From positions 62,001 to 126,000 of the forward strand of contig NZ_VMTV02000512.1 in NCBI RefSeq assembly GCF_007644035.1: a stretch of DNA of 64,000 bases, written 5' to 3'. The translations under genes were made by a program, and so were the position numbers. This document shows positions 42,987-53,113 of the stretch, piece by piece. The stretch's first letter is position 1, and the number at the start of each line of letters is the position of its first letter. The notes below the pieces were generated by a model, which did not search any database, was not told where the DNA came from, and saw only the letters and a list, made by a program, of their open reading frames with translations. Origin of the DNA: Vogesella mureinivorans. Its GTDB lineage: Bacteria > Pseudomonadota > Gammaproteobacteria > Burkholderiales > Chromobacteriaceae.

Positions 42987-43811
42987 TCAGGCGAGTAGTG
43001 CGCTTTGACTGCGCGCCAGTAGCGCGGCCCAGCCTGGCTCGGCGGCGCTGCCGTCTTTCAGCGCTACGCCGCTACCCTGCTGCAGCGCGGCGCGTATCAG
43101 CCACGCCAGCTTGAACGCCGCTAGCGGGTAGGGCAGGCCGGCTGGGCGCACATTCGAAATACAGTTGCGCTCCGAGTCCATGCGGCCAACCTTGGGTGCG
43201 CTGGTCAGGTAGACGCCCAGGCTGTCTGGCGAGCTCAGGCCGGGGCGCTCGCCCAGCAGCATGACCACCAGCCGCGCCTGCAGGCACTCGCCGGCTTCGT
43301 CAGCCAGCGCCACGCGGGCCTGGCTGGCGATGACCACCGGGCCGACGTGTAAGCCCGCCTCGGCCAGATACGGCAGGGTGGCGGCCAGCAGCGGTGCGGC
43401 GTGGCTGGCGGTGGCCAGCGACGACAGCCCGTCGCCCACCACAAACAGCACATCGCAGCCGCCGGCCTGCTGTGCCAGCAGCTGCGCGCGGCTATCGGGG
43501 TGCAGCCTGCGACCCAGGTCGGGGCGCTGCAGGTACTGCGCACGGTTGGCCGCAGCGGACTGCACCTGCAGCACGCTATGGCCAGCCTGCGTGAGCGTGG
43601 CGGCCAGCGCGGTGCTGTCCAGCGGCGTGTGTACTGCATCGCGTGCCTGGGCGTGCGCCAGCGCAAAGCGCAGCGTTTCGCGGGTGGGCAGGCTGGCACC
43701 GGCACGGCCCAGCGCAATGCGCGCTACCGTGTGCTGGCCCAGCGCCTGCCAGCTGTCTTCGGTAATGGTGTCGGGGTTGGCCGCGGCGCCGGGGAAGGGA
43801 ATCACGCTCAT
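42987..43811 (-). CDS. eutC: Ethanolamine ammonia-lyase small subunit
   Basis: A 274-residue subunit that, with EutB, converts ethanolamine to acetaldehyde and ammonia using adenosylcobalamin. Motifs include ARIALGRAGASLPTRETLRF, VGDGLSSLATASHA and GERPGLSSPDSLGVYLTSAP. It overlaps eutB by four bases. Three GGTTGGCCGC words lie inside (43182-43191, 43544-43553, 43775-43784), among the densest coding clusters of the word here. Confidence 0.95.
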   Translation of the reverse strand: MSVIPFPGAAANPDTITEDSWQALGQHTVARIALGRAGASLPTRETLRFALAHAQARDAVHTPLDSTALAATLTQAGHSVLQVQSAAANRAQYLQRPDLGRRLHPDSRAQLLAQQAGGCDVLFVVGDGLSSLATASHAAPLLAATLPYLAEAGLHVGPVVIASQARVALADEAGECLQARLVVMLLGERPGLSSPDSLGVYLTSAPKVGRMDSERNCISNVRPAGLPYPLAAFKLAWLIRAALQQGSGVALKDGSAAEPGWAALLARSQSALLA

Positions 43812-45187
43812 GCTACGGTCTCCATCAGGCCCAATAGCGGTGGCTGCTGGCCGTGTGCCTGCAGGCGGCCCGCGCGGGTAATGGCCATGGTTTCCAGCCA
43901 GTCTTCAAATTCCGGCGCCCGTTTCAGGCCCAGCAGCTCGCGCAGGTACAGCGCGTCGTGAAAGGACGTGCTCTGGTAGCCCAGCATGATGTCGTCGGCG
44001 CCGGGCACGCCGATGATGAAGTGGATACCGGCGGTACCCAGCAGGGTGAGTAGGGTGTCCATATCGTCCTGGTCGGCCTCGGCATGGTTGGTGTAGCAGA
44101 TGTCGCAGCCCATGGGCAGGCCCAGCAGCTTGCCGCAGAAGTGGTCTTCCAGGCCGGCGCGGATGATCTGCTTGCCGTCGTACAGGTATTCCGGGCCGAT
44201 AAAGCCCACCACGGTATTCACCAGCAGCGGGCTGAAGTGCCGCGCCACGGCGTAGGCGCGGGCCTCGCAGGTTTGCTGGTCAGCCCCCCAGTGCGCGCCG
44301 GCGGAGAGCGCGCTGCCCTGGCCGGTTTCGAAATACATCACGTTGTTGCCCACCGTGCCGCGCTGCAGGCTGCGTGCTGCGTCGTGCGCCTCTTGCAGCA
44401 CGGCCAGGTTGATGCCGAAGCCGCTGTTGGCCCGCTCGGTACCCGCTACCGACTGGAACACCAGGTCCACCGGCGCACCGCGGTTGATCAGCTCCAGCGT
44501 GGTGGTCACGTGCGTGAGCACACAGCTTTGCGTGGGGATGGCGTAACGCAGGCGCACCTCGTCCATCATCGCCAGCATGGTGTGGATGGCCTCCGGGCTG
44601 TCGGTGGCCGGGTTGATGCCGATCACCGCGTCGCCGGCGCCGTACAGCAGGCCGTCCAGCATGGCGGCGGCAATGCCGCGCGCGTCGTCGGTGGGGTGGT
44701 TGGGCTGCAGGCGCACGCCCATGTGGCCGGGCAGGCCCTGGGTATTGCGAAAGGCGGTGACCACGCGGCATTTGCGCGCTACCAGAATCAGGTCCTGGTT
44801 GCGCATCAGCTTGCTGACGGCGGCGGCCATTTCCGGCGTGATGCCGGGGGCCAGTGCGGCCAACGTGGCAGGGTTGGCCGCATCGGACAGCAGCCAGTCG
44901 CGAAAGCCGCCCACGGTCAGGTGCGCCACGGCAGCAAAGGTGGCGGCATCGTGGCTATCGATAATCAGCCGCGTGATCTCGTCGTCTTCGTACGGGATGA
45001 TGGGGTGCTGCAGAAAGTCGCGCAGCGGCACGTCGGCCAGGCAGTAGCGTGCTGCTACGCGCTCTTCGGCGCTGGCGGCGGCCACGCCAGCCAGCAGGTC
45101 GCCGGAGCGCAGCGGCGAGGCGCGGGCCAGCAGGGTTTTGAGGTCGGCAAAGTGGTAACGGCGCGGGCCAATGGTGATGTGGTACAT
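43808..45187 (-). CDS. eutB: Ethanolamine ammonia-lyase large subunit
   Basis: A 459-residue TIM-barrel catalytic subunit. Recognisable segments include LSDAANPATLAALAPGITPE near residue 100, GIAAAMLDGLLYGAGDAVIG, FQSVAGTERANSGFGINLAV and CDICYTNHAEADQDDMDTLL. It binds adenosylcobalamin and substrate with EutC. There are no microcompartment shell genes here, so ethanolamine is used without a carboxysome-like body. It is 43 bases downstream of the permease gene. Confidence 0.95.
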   Translation of the reverse strand: MYHITIGPRRYHFADLKTLLARASPLRSGDLLAGVAAASAEERVAARYCLADVPLRDFLQHPIIPYEDDEITRLIIDSHDAATFAAVAHLTVGGFRDWLLSDAANPATLAALAPGITPEMAAAVSKLMRNQDLILVARKCRVVTAFRNTQGLPGHMGVRLQPNHPTDDARGIAAAMLDGLLYGAGDAVIGINPATDSPEAIHTMLAMMDEVRLRYAIPTQSCVLTHVTTTLELINRGAPVDLVFQSVAGTERANSGFGINLAVLQEAHDAARSLQRGTVGNNVMYFETGQGSALSAGAHWGADQQTCEARAYAVARHFSPLLVNTVVGFIGPEYLYDGKQIIRAGLEDHFCGKLLGLPMGCDICYTNHAEADQDDMDTLLTLLGTAGIHFIIGVPGADDIMLGYQSTSFHDALYLRELLGLKRAPEFEDWLETMAITRAGRLQAHGQQPPLLGLMETVA

Positions 45188-45230
45188 GGTGCTTCAGGGC
45201 CGGCGCAGCCGGCCCTGCCTCGACGGAGTA

Positions 45231-46652
45231 TCAGGATGCTTCGGTGGCCAGTGTCGGCTTCACGGAGGGCTCGCTGGCCTCGCCGTGCAGCAGCGCGTCG
45301 TGCGCGGCAGCGGCACGCTGGCGGTGGGTCGCCAGGTAGTAGGCAAAGCCGGCCGCCATAATGGCCAGGAACAGGCCGGTCAACATGGTGTTGTAGTACA
45401 CCATGGCTACTAGGCAAACCAGCGCGCAGCCCAGGGAGATGGCGGGCAGCAGCGGGAACAGCGGCGCGGCGTAGGGGCGCGCCAGGGCGGGCTCGCTGCG
45501 GCGCAGCTTGAACAGCGACAGCATGGACACGATATACATCACGATGGCGCCGAATACCGACAGCGTGACGATGTTGGCGGTGAGTGGCAGGCCGCCAATC
45601 TGGATAAAGCTATCGCTGAAGATGGCGGCGATACCGATCACACCGCCAGCCAGAATGGCACGATGCGGGGTCTTGAAGCGCGGGTGTACCACCGCCAGCG
45701 CAGGTGGCAGGTAGCCGGCACGGGCCAGCGCAAAGATCTGGCGCGAGTAACCCATGATGATGCCGTGGAAGCTGGCGATCAGGCCGAACACACCCAGCCA
45801 TACCAGCATGTGCAGCCAGCCGCTGTCACCGCCCACAATCACTTTCATGGCCTGCGGCAGCGGGTCGTTGATATTGGACAGCGTGCGCCAGTCGCCCACG
45901 CCACCGGCCATCACCATCACGCCCAGCGCCAGCGCTACCAGTGTCAGGATGCCGGCGATATAGGCGCGCGGAATGGTCCGCACCGGGTCGCGCGCTTCTT
46001 CGGCGGCCATGGCGGCGCCTTCGATCGCCAGAAAGAACCAGATGGCAAACGGAATCGCCGCAAAAATGCCGCCAATGGCCGCCAGGCTGAACGCGTCGTT
46101 GCCGGCCCAGCCGTGGGCGGTGAAGTTGGCCCAGCTAAAGCCCGGCGCCACCACGCCCATGAACACCAGTAGCTCGAAAATGGCCAGCAGCGTGACACAC
46201 AGCTCGAAGGTGGCAGCAATGCTCACCCCCACGATATTCAGTGCCATGAACACGATATACGCGCCACAGGCAATCCACTTGGCGTCCAGCGCCGGGAACT
46301 GCACGTTCAGGTAAGCGCCGATAGCCAGGGCGATAGCCGGTGGGGCAAACACGAATTCGCACAGTGTTGCAAAACCTGCCACAAAGCCCCCCACCGGGCC
46401 AAAGGCGCGACGGGCGTAGGCAAACGGGCCGCCCGCGTGGGGGATGGCGGTGGTGAGTTCGGTAAAACTGAAAATGAAGGCGGTGTACATCAGCGCCACA
46501 AATAGCGTGGTGGCCAGAAAACCCAGGGTACCTGCCTGCGCCCAGCCGTAACTCCAGCCAAAGTATTCGCCCGAGATCACCAGCCCGACGGCGATGCCCC
46601 AGAGCTGCCAGCCGCCCAGCTTGCGTGCCAGGCCATGGTTGCTTGTGCTCAT
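45231..46652 (-). CDS. eat: Ethanolamine permease
   Basis: A 473-residue amino acid-polyamine-organocation transporter of 12 helices. Segments GIAVGLVISGEYFGWSYGWA, ELTTAIPHAGGPFAYARRAF and FLAIEGAAMAAEEARDPVRT match ethanolamine permeases of the EutP/Eat group. It lies first in the operon eat-eutB-eutC, all on the minus strand, opposite the AraC-type regulator gene. Confidence 0.93.
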   Translation of the reverse strand: MSTSNHGLARKLGGWQLWGIAVGLVISGEYFGWSYGWAQAGTLGFLATTLFVALMYTAFIFSFTELTTAIPHAGGPFAYARRAFGPVGGFVAGFATLCEFVFAPPAIALAIGAYLNVQFPALDAKWIACGAYIVFMALNIVGVSIAATFELCVTLLAIFELLVFMGVVAPGFSWANFTAHGWAGNDAFSLAAIGGIFAAIPFAIWFFLAIEGAAMAAEEARDPVRTIPRAYIAGILTLVALALGVMVMAGGVGDWRTLSNINDPLPQAMKVIVGGDSGWLHMLVWLGVFGLIASFHGIIMGYSRQIFALARAGYLPPALAVVHPRFKTPHRAILAGGVIGIAAIFSDSFIQIGGLPLTANIVTLSVFGAIVMYIVSMLSLFKLRRSEPALARPYAAPLFPLLPAISLGCALVCLVAMVYYNTMLTGLFLAIMAAGFAYYLATHRQRAAAAHDALLHGEASEPSVKPTLATEAS

Positions 46653-47010
46653 TGTTGTTGCTCCATGCTTGTTTGCTCCCTGCCTGCAGCACCCGCTGTC
46701 AGGCCTTCAACGCCATGGTAGGAAGCGCCCGCAGGCGGCCGGTATCGCAAAACGGAAATTACCGTTACCCCCCAATGCACATGTGCCGTGGTTTACGGCA
46801 ATATTGCAATCTTCGTGCCGGCGCTACGCACCGGAATAGTGCGTAACAAGGCGGGGAAGGTTGGCCGCACGCACTCGCCTTGCGCACCCGGCCGGGCTGT
46901 TGTGCACGATGCTGGCGAATTTGCCGCTTTTGGATAGCCAATGTCATGAGCGGTAGCTGGTGCAGCTTTTGCTAGGTTTTCGATGTGGTTTTTAGCAAAC
47001 GGAGGACGTT
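46653..47010. other. Divergent regulatory region of the ethanolamine genes
   Basis: This 358-base gap carries promoters for eat (minus) and the AraC-type regulator (plus). It contains a 10-base palindrome GCAATATTGC (46798-46807), an AACGG/CCGTT inverted pair (46751-46766), and one copy of the repeated word at 46859-46868 (AAGGTTGGCCGCA). I could not fit a cobalamin riboswitch, although the downstream enzyme uses that cofactor. Confidence 0.6.
46859..46868 (+). repeat. GGTTGGCCGC word in the ethanolamine regulatory region
   Basis: A full-consensus copy, AAGGTTGGCCGCA, in the divergent gap of the eut genes. It is not part of a hairpin. Confidence 0.75.
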
Positions 47011-47988
47011 GTGCACGCACTCACCGGCATGGCCAGCATGCAGCTGACCACTCGCATGGCCGTCGACGCGGCCGATCACGCGGCCTTCATCACCGGCTGG
47101 CAGCAGGACTACGCCCAGCTATCCTGCGGGCGCTATCAGGGGCGGCTGGACGAGCTGTGCCTGCCGCGGCTGCAGCTGTTTCGCGAATACGCCTCGTGCG
47201 AAACCTTCCAGCATTGCCAGCCCTGGCAGGGGGCCATGTGGTTTGGCATACCGCACCCGGCAGCAGGCGACCGCCTGCGCTTTGGCGGGCGCAGCGTGGC
47301 GCCGCACAGTGTGCTGGTGTCACCGGGCGGGCGCGACTTTACCCTGCGTACACCGGCCAACTTCCTGATTTACGGCATGGTGCTGCCGCTGGCGCTGCTG
47401 GATCTGCACACCCAGCTGCATACCGGCGCGCATGCCCCGGCCAGCTGGCAGCAGCCGGGTGTACTGACCCTGCCGCCCGATGTCTACCAGCAGCTATGCC
47501 AGGCTTTCGACAGCGTGCTGGATAGCCCGCCAGCGCACGCGGTACCTGCTGTGCTGGCCCAGGTGAGCGTGGCTGCGCTGGTGCAGGCCTTGCGCCAGGG
47601 GCAGGGCCTGGTACAGCAGGGGCCCAGCCCGATACAGCGCCGGCATCTGGACTGGGTCGCGGCGGCCTGTGCCCTGGCTGCCAGCCCGGCCGACACGCTG
47701 CCTACCGTAGATATGCTGTGCGAGCAGCTGCACGTTACCCGCCGTACCCTGCAAAACGGCTTTCAGGAGGTGGCCGCCACTAGCCCGCTGCAGTTCTTGC
47801 GCGCGCTGCGGCTGAACCGGGTGCGCCAGGTATTGCGAGCGCCCGCCGTGGATAACCTCTGTATCAATGATCTGGCTGCAGAATGGGGCTTTGCCAGCCC
47901 CAGCCACTTCAGCTACGACTACCGCCGCCTGTTTGGCGAAACCCCCAGCCAGACACGTTTGCACGCTGCCGGCCTGGCCTCCGCCTAG
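47011..47988 (+). CDS. AraC-family regulator, EutR-like
   Basis: A 325-residue regulator with a C-terminal AraC DNA-binding domain (DMLCEQLHVTRRTLQNGFQE, then LRALRLNRVRQVLRAP, then AAEWGFASPSHFSYDYRRLF). It is divergent from the ethanolamine permease gene, which is why it is called EutR-like; EutR activates eut genes when ethanolamine and cobalamin are both present. GTG at 47011 follows GGAGG at 47001; ATG at 47029 is an alternative. The N-terminal sensing domain diverges from enterobacterial EutR. Confidence 0.88.
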   Translation: MHALTGMASMQLTTRMAVDAADHAAFITGWQQDYAQLSCGRYQGRLDELCLPRLQLFREYASCETFQHCQPWQGAMWFGIPHPAAGDRLRFGGRSVAPHSVLVSPGGRDFTLRTPANFLIYGMVLPLALLDLHTQLHTGAHAPASWQQPGVLTLPPDVYQQLCQAFDSVLDSPPAHAVPAVLAQVSVAALVQALRQGQGLVQQGPSPIQRRHLDWVAAACALAASPADTLPTVDMLCEQLHVTRRTLQNGFQEVAATSPLQFLRALRLNRVRQVLRAPAVDNLCINDLAAEWGFASPSHFSYDYRRLFGETPSQTRLHAAGLASA

Positions 47989-48333
47989 CCACGCGCTGCG
48001 CCTGGCAAACCGGCCTGCCGGTTTCTTGCCTGTTACCGCCTAAACGCTACCCCCACCACCCGCATCCTGGCCGCGCGCTGCCCGACGGGCAGGGTTGGCC
48101 GCACCCCCTATCGCTGGCGCGATAAACCACAGGCATCGGTTTGATGCCGCGTGTTCTGCTGCTTTCCATTTGAAAATATGTATGACATGGGGCTTGATTA
48201 ATACATAATATTGGTTTTGATATTCGACAGTTAATGCTAAAAACCAAGGCCGTTTTTCCGGCTAGCTTTTATTGCTTATTTTATTGATTGCAAGCGATGT
48301 CGGCCGCTGTGCGCTAAGGGTTTGGGGTAGAGG
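47989..48333. other. Intergenic region upstream of pilY1
   Basis: A 345-base gap. It has a copy of the repeated word at 48093-48102 next to a small CTGCCC/GGGCAG hairpin (48078-48092). The stretch from about 48160 to 48300 is strikingly AT-rich compared with the rest of the window, with TTGATT near 48193 and several TAAT runs, and is probably the pilY1 promoter and leader. No gene is visible. Confidence 0.6.
48093..48102 (+). repeat. GGTTGGCCGC word upstream of pilY1
   Basis: Consensus copy AGGGTTGGCCGCA beside a short hairpin, 230 bases upstream of the pilY1 start. Confidence 0.7.
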
Positions 48334-51300
48334 ATGCTAACGATGGAATCTGGAAGCCTGCCATACAGGCAGGCTGGCCAAGGTGGGTACAGGGGGGCGG
48401 CAGTATGGCTATGGCCTGTTGCCGTGGCGATGATCGCCGGGCCAGTTTGGGCGCTGGATGTGCCTGCGGTACCCCTGGTGACGAACGCGTCGACACAGAC
48501 CCCGTTAAACCTGCTGGTACTGGGTAAAGACCACAAGCTGTTCTACGAAGCCTACGACGACGCGTCCGACCTGGACGGCGACGGCCTGGTGGATACGCGC
48601 TACAAGCCCGCTAGCATTGACTATTACGGCTATTTCGACAGCAAGAAATGCTATGTGTACAGCAACAGCAACGGCCGTTTCGACCCGGTGCAGACGACGG
48701 CCAACAAGCAGTGCAATAGCGGCAGTAATACGGCGCAGTGGTCCGGTGACTTTCTGAATTACCTGACCACCGCGCGTATCGATGCCCTGCGGCGCGTGCT
48801 ATACGGTGGCAGCCGCTATCTGGATGAGGCTGTATCCGGCAAGCTGGGCAGCGGCCGTGTTGTGCTGCAGCGCGCTTACATCCCGCAAGATGCCCACGCC
48901 TGGGGCAAGCAATACACCAGTATCGCGGTGGACGGGTTCGACTTGAGCCTTTATGCCCCTGCCAGCTGGCTGCCTGCTGGTGGCGAGCGCACGCTGTTTG
49001 CCAACGTCACGATTGGTACCGAGACCAATGCCCCGCTGCTGCGCTTGGTCAAGGTGCCTTCCACCGTGAATATATGGAACTGGGTGAGTAAAGAGCGGCC
49101 GGTAGCCGGGGGCAACTACGATATCGGTAAGGGCAATGTGTCGATTAACCCTACCGATTTCTATGTACGAGTCAGGGTGTGTGACGCCAGCTTTCCCGAA
49201 GACAACTGCAAGAAATACAGCGATGGCAGCCTGCGCCCATCCGGCCTGCTACAGAAGTACGGCGACAGTAACCGCATGCGCTTTGGCCTGCTGACCGGTA
49301 GCTTTGACCAGCCGCTGGACGGTGGCGTGCTGCGCAAGAATATCGGCGATATCAGCGACGAAATCAGCACCACCAGTGGCCAGTTCCTGAGCGACAGCAA
49401 CGGCATCATCAGCACGCTGAACAAGCTGCGGGTCGTGGGTTTCAAAAACTCCGACTGGACCTACGGCTGCGGTTGGGAGATTTCCAACAACCTGGGCAAT
49501 ATCGGCAACTGCCGTAACTGGGGTAACCCGCTGGCCGAGATGATGTACGAGGCACTGCGCTACTATGCCGGCTTGGGCCGCACCTCGGCGTTCAGTGCGT
49601 CCACCTCGGTAGATAGTGGTATGGGGCTGCCCGTGGAGGTGAACTGGCAAAACCCCTATGGCCTGGATGGCAGTAACACACCGCGCAATTACTGGTGCGC
49701 CAAACCCAATATCACCCTGATCAGCGACGCCTACACCTCATACGATACCGGGCTGCCCGGCTCGCCGTTTGGCAGCGAGAAGCGAGCCAGTCTGGGGAGT
49801 TTTGATGCGGCGGATGCCGGCAGCACGCTGTGGAACTGGGAGTTTGCCGGTGACAGCAAGAACATCGCCATCGGCGAGCTCTCCACGGCACCCGATAACG
49901 ACCTGGCACCAACACTCAAAACAGCCAGCTCCTTTGCCACCATCCGCGGTCATGCACCGGGCGAGCCCACGCGCCAAGGGGGCTTTGGCACATCGCTACT
50001 GGCTTACTATGCCCGCAGCAATACCTTGATCAACCCGGCTAGCAGCAACAAGCCCAATGACAGCAGCCTGCTGCCCAAGATCAACACCTACGCGGTGTCC
50101 TTGTCCTCGCCGTCGTTGAAAGTGAGTATTCCGCTGGCGGGTAAGCTGGTCACCATCCAGCCCTTTGCCAAGTCGGTAGGCGGTGCGGGAGTCCCCAAGA
50201 ATGGCTATTACCCCACCGACCAGATTGTGGACTACTACGTGACCCAGGTAGCCAATACGGCATTGTCCAATTACGACGCCAGCGTCAACGGTGGGCGGCC
50301 GTACTACAAGTTTTCCATCAACTATGAAGACGTAGAGCAGGGCGCCGACCACGATATGGACGCCATCGCCGAGTACACCATTGCGGTGACCAGCACGGGC
50401 AAGGTCAGCGTGGCGGTGGATTCCACCTATGCGGCCGGCGGCATCGACCAGCATATGGGCTACATCATTACCGGGGTAAAGCCGGTAAACAAAGGCCGCA
50501 GCGATGGCTTGTACCTGGTGGTGAAAGATATTGGTGGCGGGGCGGTCAACTACGCACTGGACTACCGCGATACCGGCAATAACAGCTGCAAGGCATCGAG
50601 CAATGATTTGCCATTGAAGTGCACCCTGGAGTTCGAGGTGGATACCAGTGCGTCGGCAGTAACCAAACTGAACGACCCACTGTGGTATGCCGCCAAGTAC
50701 GGCGGCTATGCAGACAGTACGCTGGCGAATAGCCCGTCTGCTTTCAACCAGATCTGGGATAACGATGGCGATGGCGCACCGGATAACTACTTTCTGGTAG
50801 TGAACCCGCTCCGGCTGGAGGCGCAGCTGGCCGCCGCCTTCGACAGCATCGCCCGGCGTGCTGGCTCGCTGACCTCCGGCAGTGCCACCTCACTCAAGGT
50901 GATGGCCGATTCGCTGTATTTCGAAACCACCTTCGATTCGGCCAACTGGACCGGCGAGCTGTCGGCCTATAAGGTGAACCTCAGCAGTGGCGTGGTCGAT
51001 ACCGGTACCACCGCTACCTTGCAATGGTCTGCTGCCGGCAAGCTCACGTCAGAGAAAGTGGCCGGTGCCGACCGCAAGATCATCGCCGGTAGCAATAGTG
51101 GCAGCATACCGTTCCGTGCGGCCAACCTGCAGACTGCCGGGGTGCTATCCAGCTTGCGCGAAACCAGCGAAAGCAATGATACCAACGCCCAGAAACGTGT
51201 TGATTACCTACGGGGCAGCAGCAGTAACGAAGGCTCCGGCAGCGGCCAGTACCGTGCCCGCACCCAGACCAAGCTGGGCGACCTGCTGCGTTCGGCCCCC

Positions 51301-53061
51301 CTGTATGTCGGTGCGCCTTACTACCAGGTAGAGCAGAGCAGCGACTACGACACCTTCCGCAGCCATAACCTCACCCGTACCCCCATGGTGTATGTAGGTG
51401 GCAACGACGGTATGTTGCACGGTTTCAAGGCTGCCACGGGCGAGGAGGCTTTCAGCTTTATCCCCAAAGTGTTTCTGAAACCCGGCGAGCGCTCCCGGCT
51501 GGTGGAGGTGGCACGGCAAGGCTATGCCGCCACCCACCAGAACTTTGTCAACGGCCAGCAGACCCGTGCCGAAGCCAAAGTCGGCCCCCTATGGCGCACC
51601 CTGCTAGCCGGGGCGCTGGGCGAGGGCGGGCGCGAGCTCTATCTGCTGGACATTACCCAGCCCGCCAGCGTGTCGGAAAGCAATGCGGCCAACCTGGTGA
51701 AGTGGGAGTTCACCAACAGTGACGATAGCGACCTGGGCCTCACCTTTGGCCGCCCCTATATCGCCAAACTGAATGACGGTAACTGGTACGTGCTGGCCCC
51801 CAATGGCTATTACGACAAAAGCAGTTTCCCCGCCGCAGATAGCGCTGCCACGCGCAAGGCTGGGCTGTTCATCCTGCCGGTTAACAAAAGCGGTGCCTGG
51901 GTCAACCAGCCTGGCAACGCCAGCGGCAGTAACTACTTCAAGCTGATGACGTCGGTGGTGGGCGAAAATGGCCTGTCCGAGCTGCGCCTGGTAGACCTGA
52001 ACAAAGATGGCAAGGTCGACATGGTGTATGCCGGTGATCTGCGTGGCAACGTGTGGAAGTTCGACCTTGGCAGTGCCACGCCTTCGCAGTGGAGTGTGGC
52101 CAGCCAGCCGCTGTTTACCGCCACCGGGCCGGACGGCCGCATCCAGCCCATCGTGGTGGCGCCTGCCGTGGCGTACAACACCGAGCGTAAAGTGGATAAC
52201 CCCAGTGTGAGCCAGCCCGGGCTGATGGTGTATGTCGGCACGGGCAAATTCATCGAGCAGTGCGACAAAAGCGCCGGCGAATGCGGCAAGAACGATCTGG
52301 TACGCAAACGCGAGTCCGCCACCAATAGCGTGTACGGCATCTGGGATTACGGTGGCAGCGTGTGTGGCCGTCACGAGCTGCGGGCGCAGACCATTGAGCC
52401 GTACACGGCCACCGGCGGTACGGTGTACCGCACGCTTACCCGGCATGCCGTGGTGTTTCCTCCCAGCCATATCATCGCCACGTCGTGCAGCAACAACGGC
52501 AGCCCGCGCACCTTTGTCACGGACAAGCTGCTGGGCGGAACCCAGTACCCGTTTAACGCGACGCCCCCCGCGTCCGACTACCGGCTGGGCTGGTACCAAG
52601 ACCTGCCGGTCAGTGGCGAGCGCGTGATCACCGACCTGACCCAGACCGCCAAACAGTTGCAGTACCTGACCTATATCCCCGACATCTCGGTCAATGGCTG
52701 CGCCACCCAGGCGGCAGAGGGCTACCTGATGGCGGTGAATACGCAGACTGGCGGCGCGTTCAGTGACACATCGATTGTGATGACCGACCAGGTGGATGCC
52801 GCGAACAATAGCAAAGTGGCGTATACCGCCGGGGTGAAAGTCAATGCCGCCTTCGGTTACAACCTGTTTGACGCCCCACGGGGCAGCAGCTTTTACAGCA
52901 TGCAGGACAAGCCCTACCAGCCATTTCTGGTGGGCAAAAACAATGAAGGCTGTGCCAATAACGTCAAGACCAGTGCCGGGCAGACCGTACGGCTAAACGC
53001 CGGTGCCAGCTGCAGCCGCACGGTACAGCGCGTGAGCTGGCGCGAGGTGGTGGACGATTGA
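48334..53061 (+). CDS. pilY1: Type IV pilus tip-associated adhesin PilY1/PilC
   Basis: A 1575-residue secreted protein. An N-terminal hydrophobic segment (VWLWPVAVAMIAGPVWA, about 28-44) acts as a signal. The N-terminal half is beta-rich with a calcium-type DASDLDGDGLVDTRY near residue 76 and a second DNDGDGAPDNY near 809. The C-terminal half is the PilC beta-propeller: MVYVGGNDGMLHGFKAATGE near 1020 and the EF-hand-like DLNKDGKVDMVYAGDLRGN near 1221. It promotes pilus assembly, adhesion and, in Neisseria, natural transformation. Two GGTTGGCCGC words lie inside (51118, 51685). No pilin genes flank it. Confidence 0.93.
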   Translation: MLTMESGSLPYRQAGQGGYRGAAVWLWPVAVAMIAGPVWALDVPAVPLVTNASTQTPLNLLVLGKDHKLFYEAYDDASDLDGDGLVDTRYKPASIDYYGYFDSKKCYVYSNSNGRFDPVQTTANKQCNSGSNTAQWSGDFLNYLTTARIDALRRVLYGGSRYLDEAVSGKLGSGRVVLQRAYIPQDAHAWGKQYTSIAVDGFDLSLYAPASWLPAGGERTLFANVTIGTETNAPLLRLVKVPSTVNIWNWVSKERPVAGGNYDIGKGNVSINPTDFYVRVRVCDASFPEDNCKKYSDGSLRPSGLLQKYGDSNRMRFGLLTGSFDQPLDGGVLRKNIGDISDEISTTSGQFLSDSNGIISTLNKLRVVGFKNSDWTYGCGWEISNNLGNIGNCRNWGNPLAEMMYEALRYYAGLGRTSAFSASTSVDSGMGLPVEVNWQNPYGLDGSNTPRNYWCAKPNITLISDAYTSYDTGLPGSPFGSEKRASLGSFDAADAGSTLWNWEFAGDSKNIAIGELSTAPDNDLAPTLKTASSFATIRGHAPGEPTRQGGFGTSLLAYYARSNTLINPASSNKPNDSSLLPKINTYAVSLSSPSLKVSIPLAGKLVTIQPFAKSVGGAGVPKNGYYPTDQIVDYYVTQVANTALSNYDASVNGGRPYYKFSINYEDVEQGADHDMDAIAEYTIAVTSTGKVSVAVDSTYAAGGIDQHMGYIITGVKPVNKGRSDGLYLVVKDIGGGAVNYALDYRDTGNNSCKASSNDLPLKCTLEFEVDTSASAVTKLNDPLWYAAKYGGYADSTLANSPSAFNQIWDNDGDGAPDNYFLVVNPLRLEAQLAAAFDSIARRAGSLTSGSATSLKVMADSLYFETTFDSANWTGELSAYKVNLSSGVVDTGTTATLQWSAAGKLTSEKVAGADRKIIAGSNSGSIPFRAANLQTAGVLSSLRETSESNDTNAQKRVDYLRGSSSNEGSGSGQYRARTQTKLGDLLRSAPLYVGAPYYQVEQSSDYDTFRSHNLTRTPMVYVGGNDGMLHGFKAATGEEAFSFIPKVFLKPGERSRLVEVARQGYAATHQNFVNGQQTRAEAKVGPLWRTLLAGALGEGGRELYLLDITQPASVSESNAANLVKWEFTNSDDSDLGLTFGRPYIAKLNDGNWYVLAPNGYYDKSSFPAADSAATRKAGLFILPVNKSGAWVNQPGNASGSNYFKLMTSVVGENGLSELRLVDLNKDGKVDMVYAGDLRGNVWKFDLGSATPSQWSVASQPLFTATGPDGRIQPIVVAPAVAYNTERKVDNPSVSQPGLMVYVGTGKFIEQCDKSAGECGKNDLVRKRESATNSVYGIWDYGGSVCGRHELRAQTIEPYTATGGTVYRTLTRHAVVFPPSHIIATSCSNNGSPRTFVTDKLLGGTQYPFNATPPASDYRLGWYQDLPVSGERVITDLTQTAKQLQYLTYIPDISVNGCATQAAEGYLMAVNTQTGGAFSDTSIVMTDQVDAANNSKVAYTAGVKVNAAFGYNLFDAPRGSSFYSMQDKPYQPFLVGKNNEGCANNVKTSAGQTVRLNAGASCSRTVQRVSWREVVDD

Positions 53062-53113
53062 CCGCCTACCCTGCGCGCCAGCAGTGCCGGCGGCGATGGT
53101 TGTGGCGTGGGGC

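Noticed and set aside
46653-47010. Cobalamin riboswitch upstream of the ethanolamine genes
   Set aside because: EutBC needs adenosylcobalamin, so I looked for the B12-box pattern, but the gap contains no recognisable conserved core and the regulator is EutR-like.
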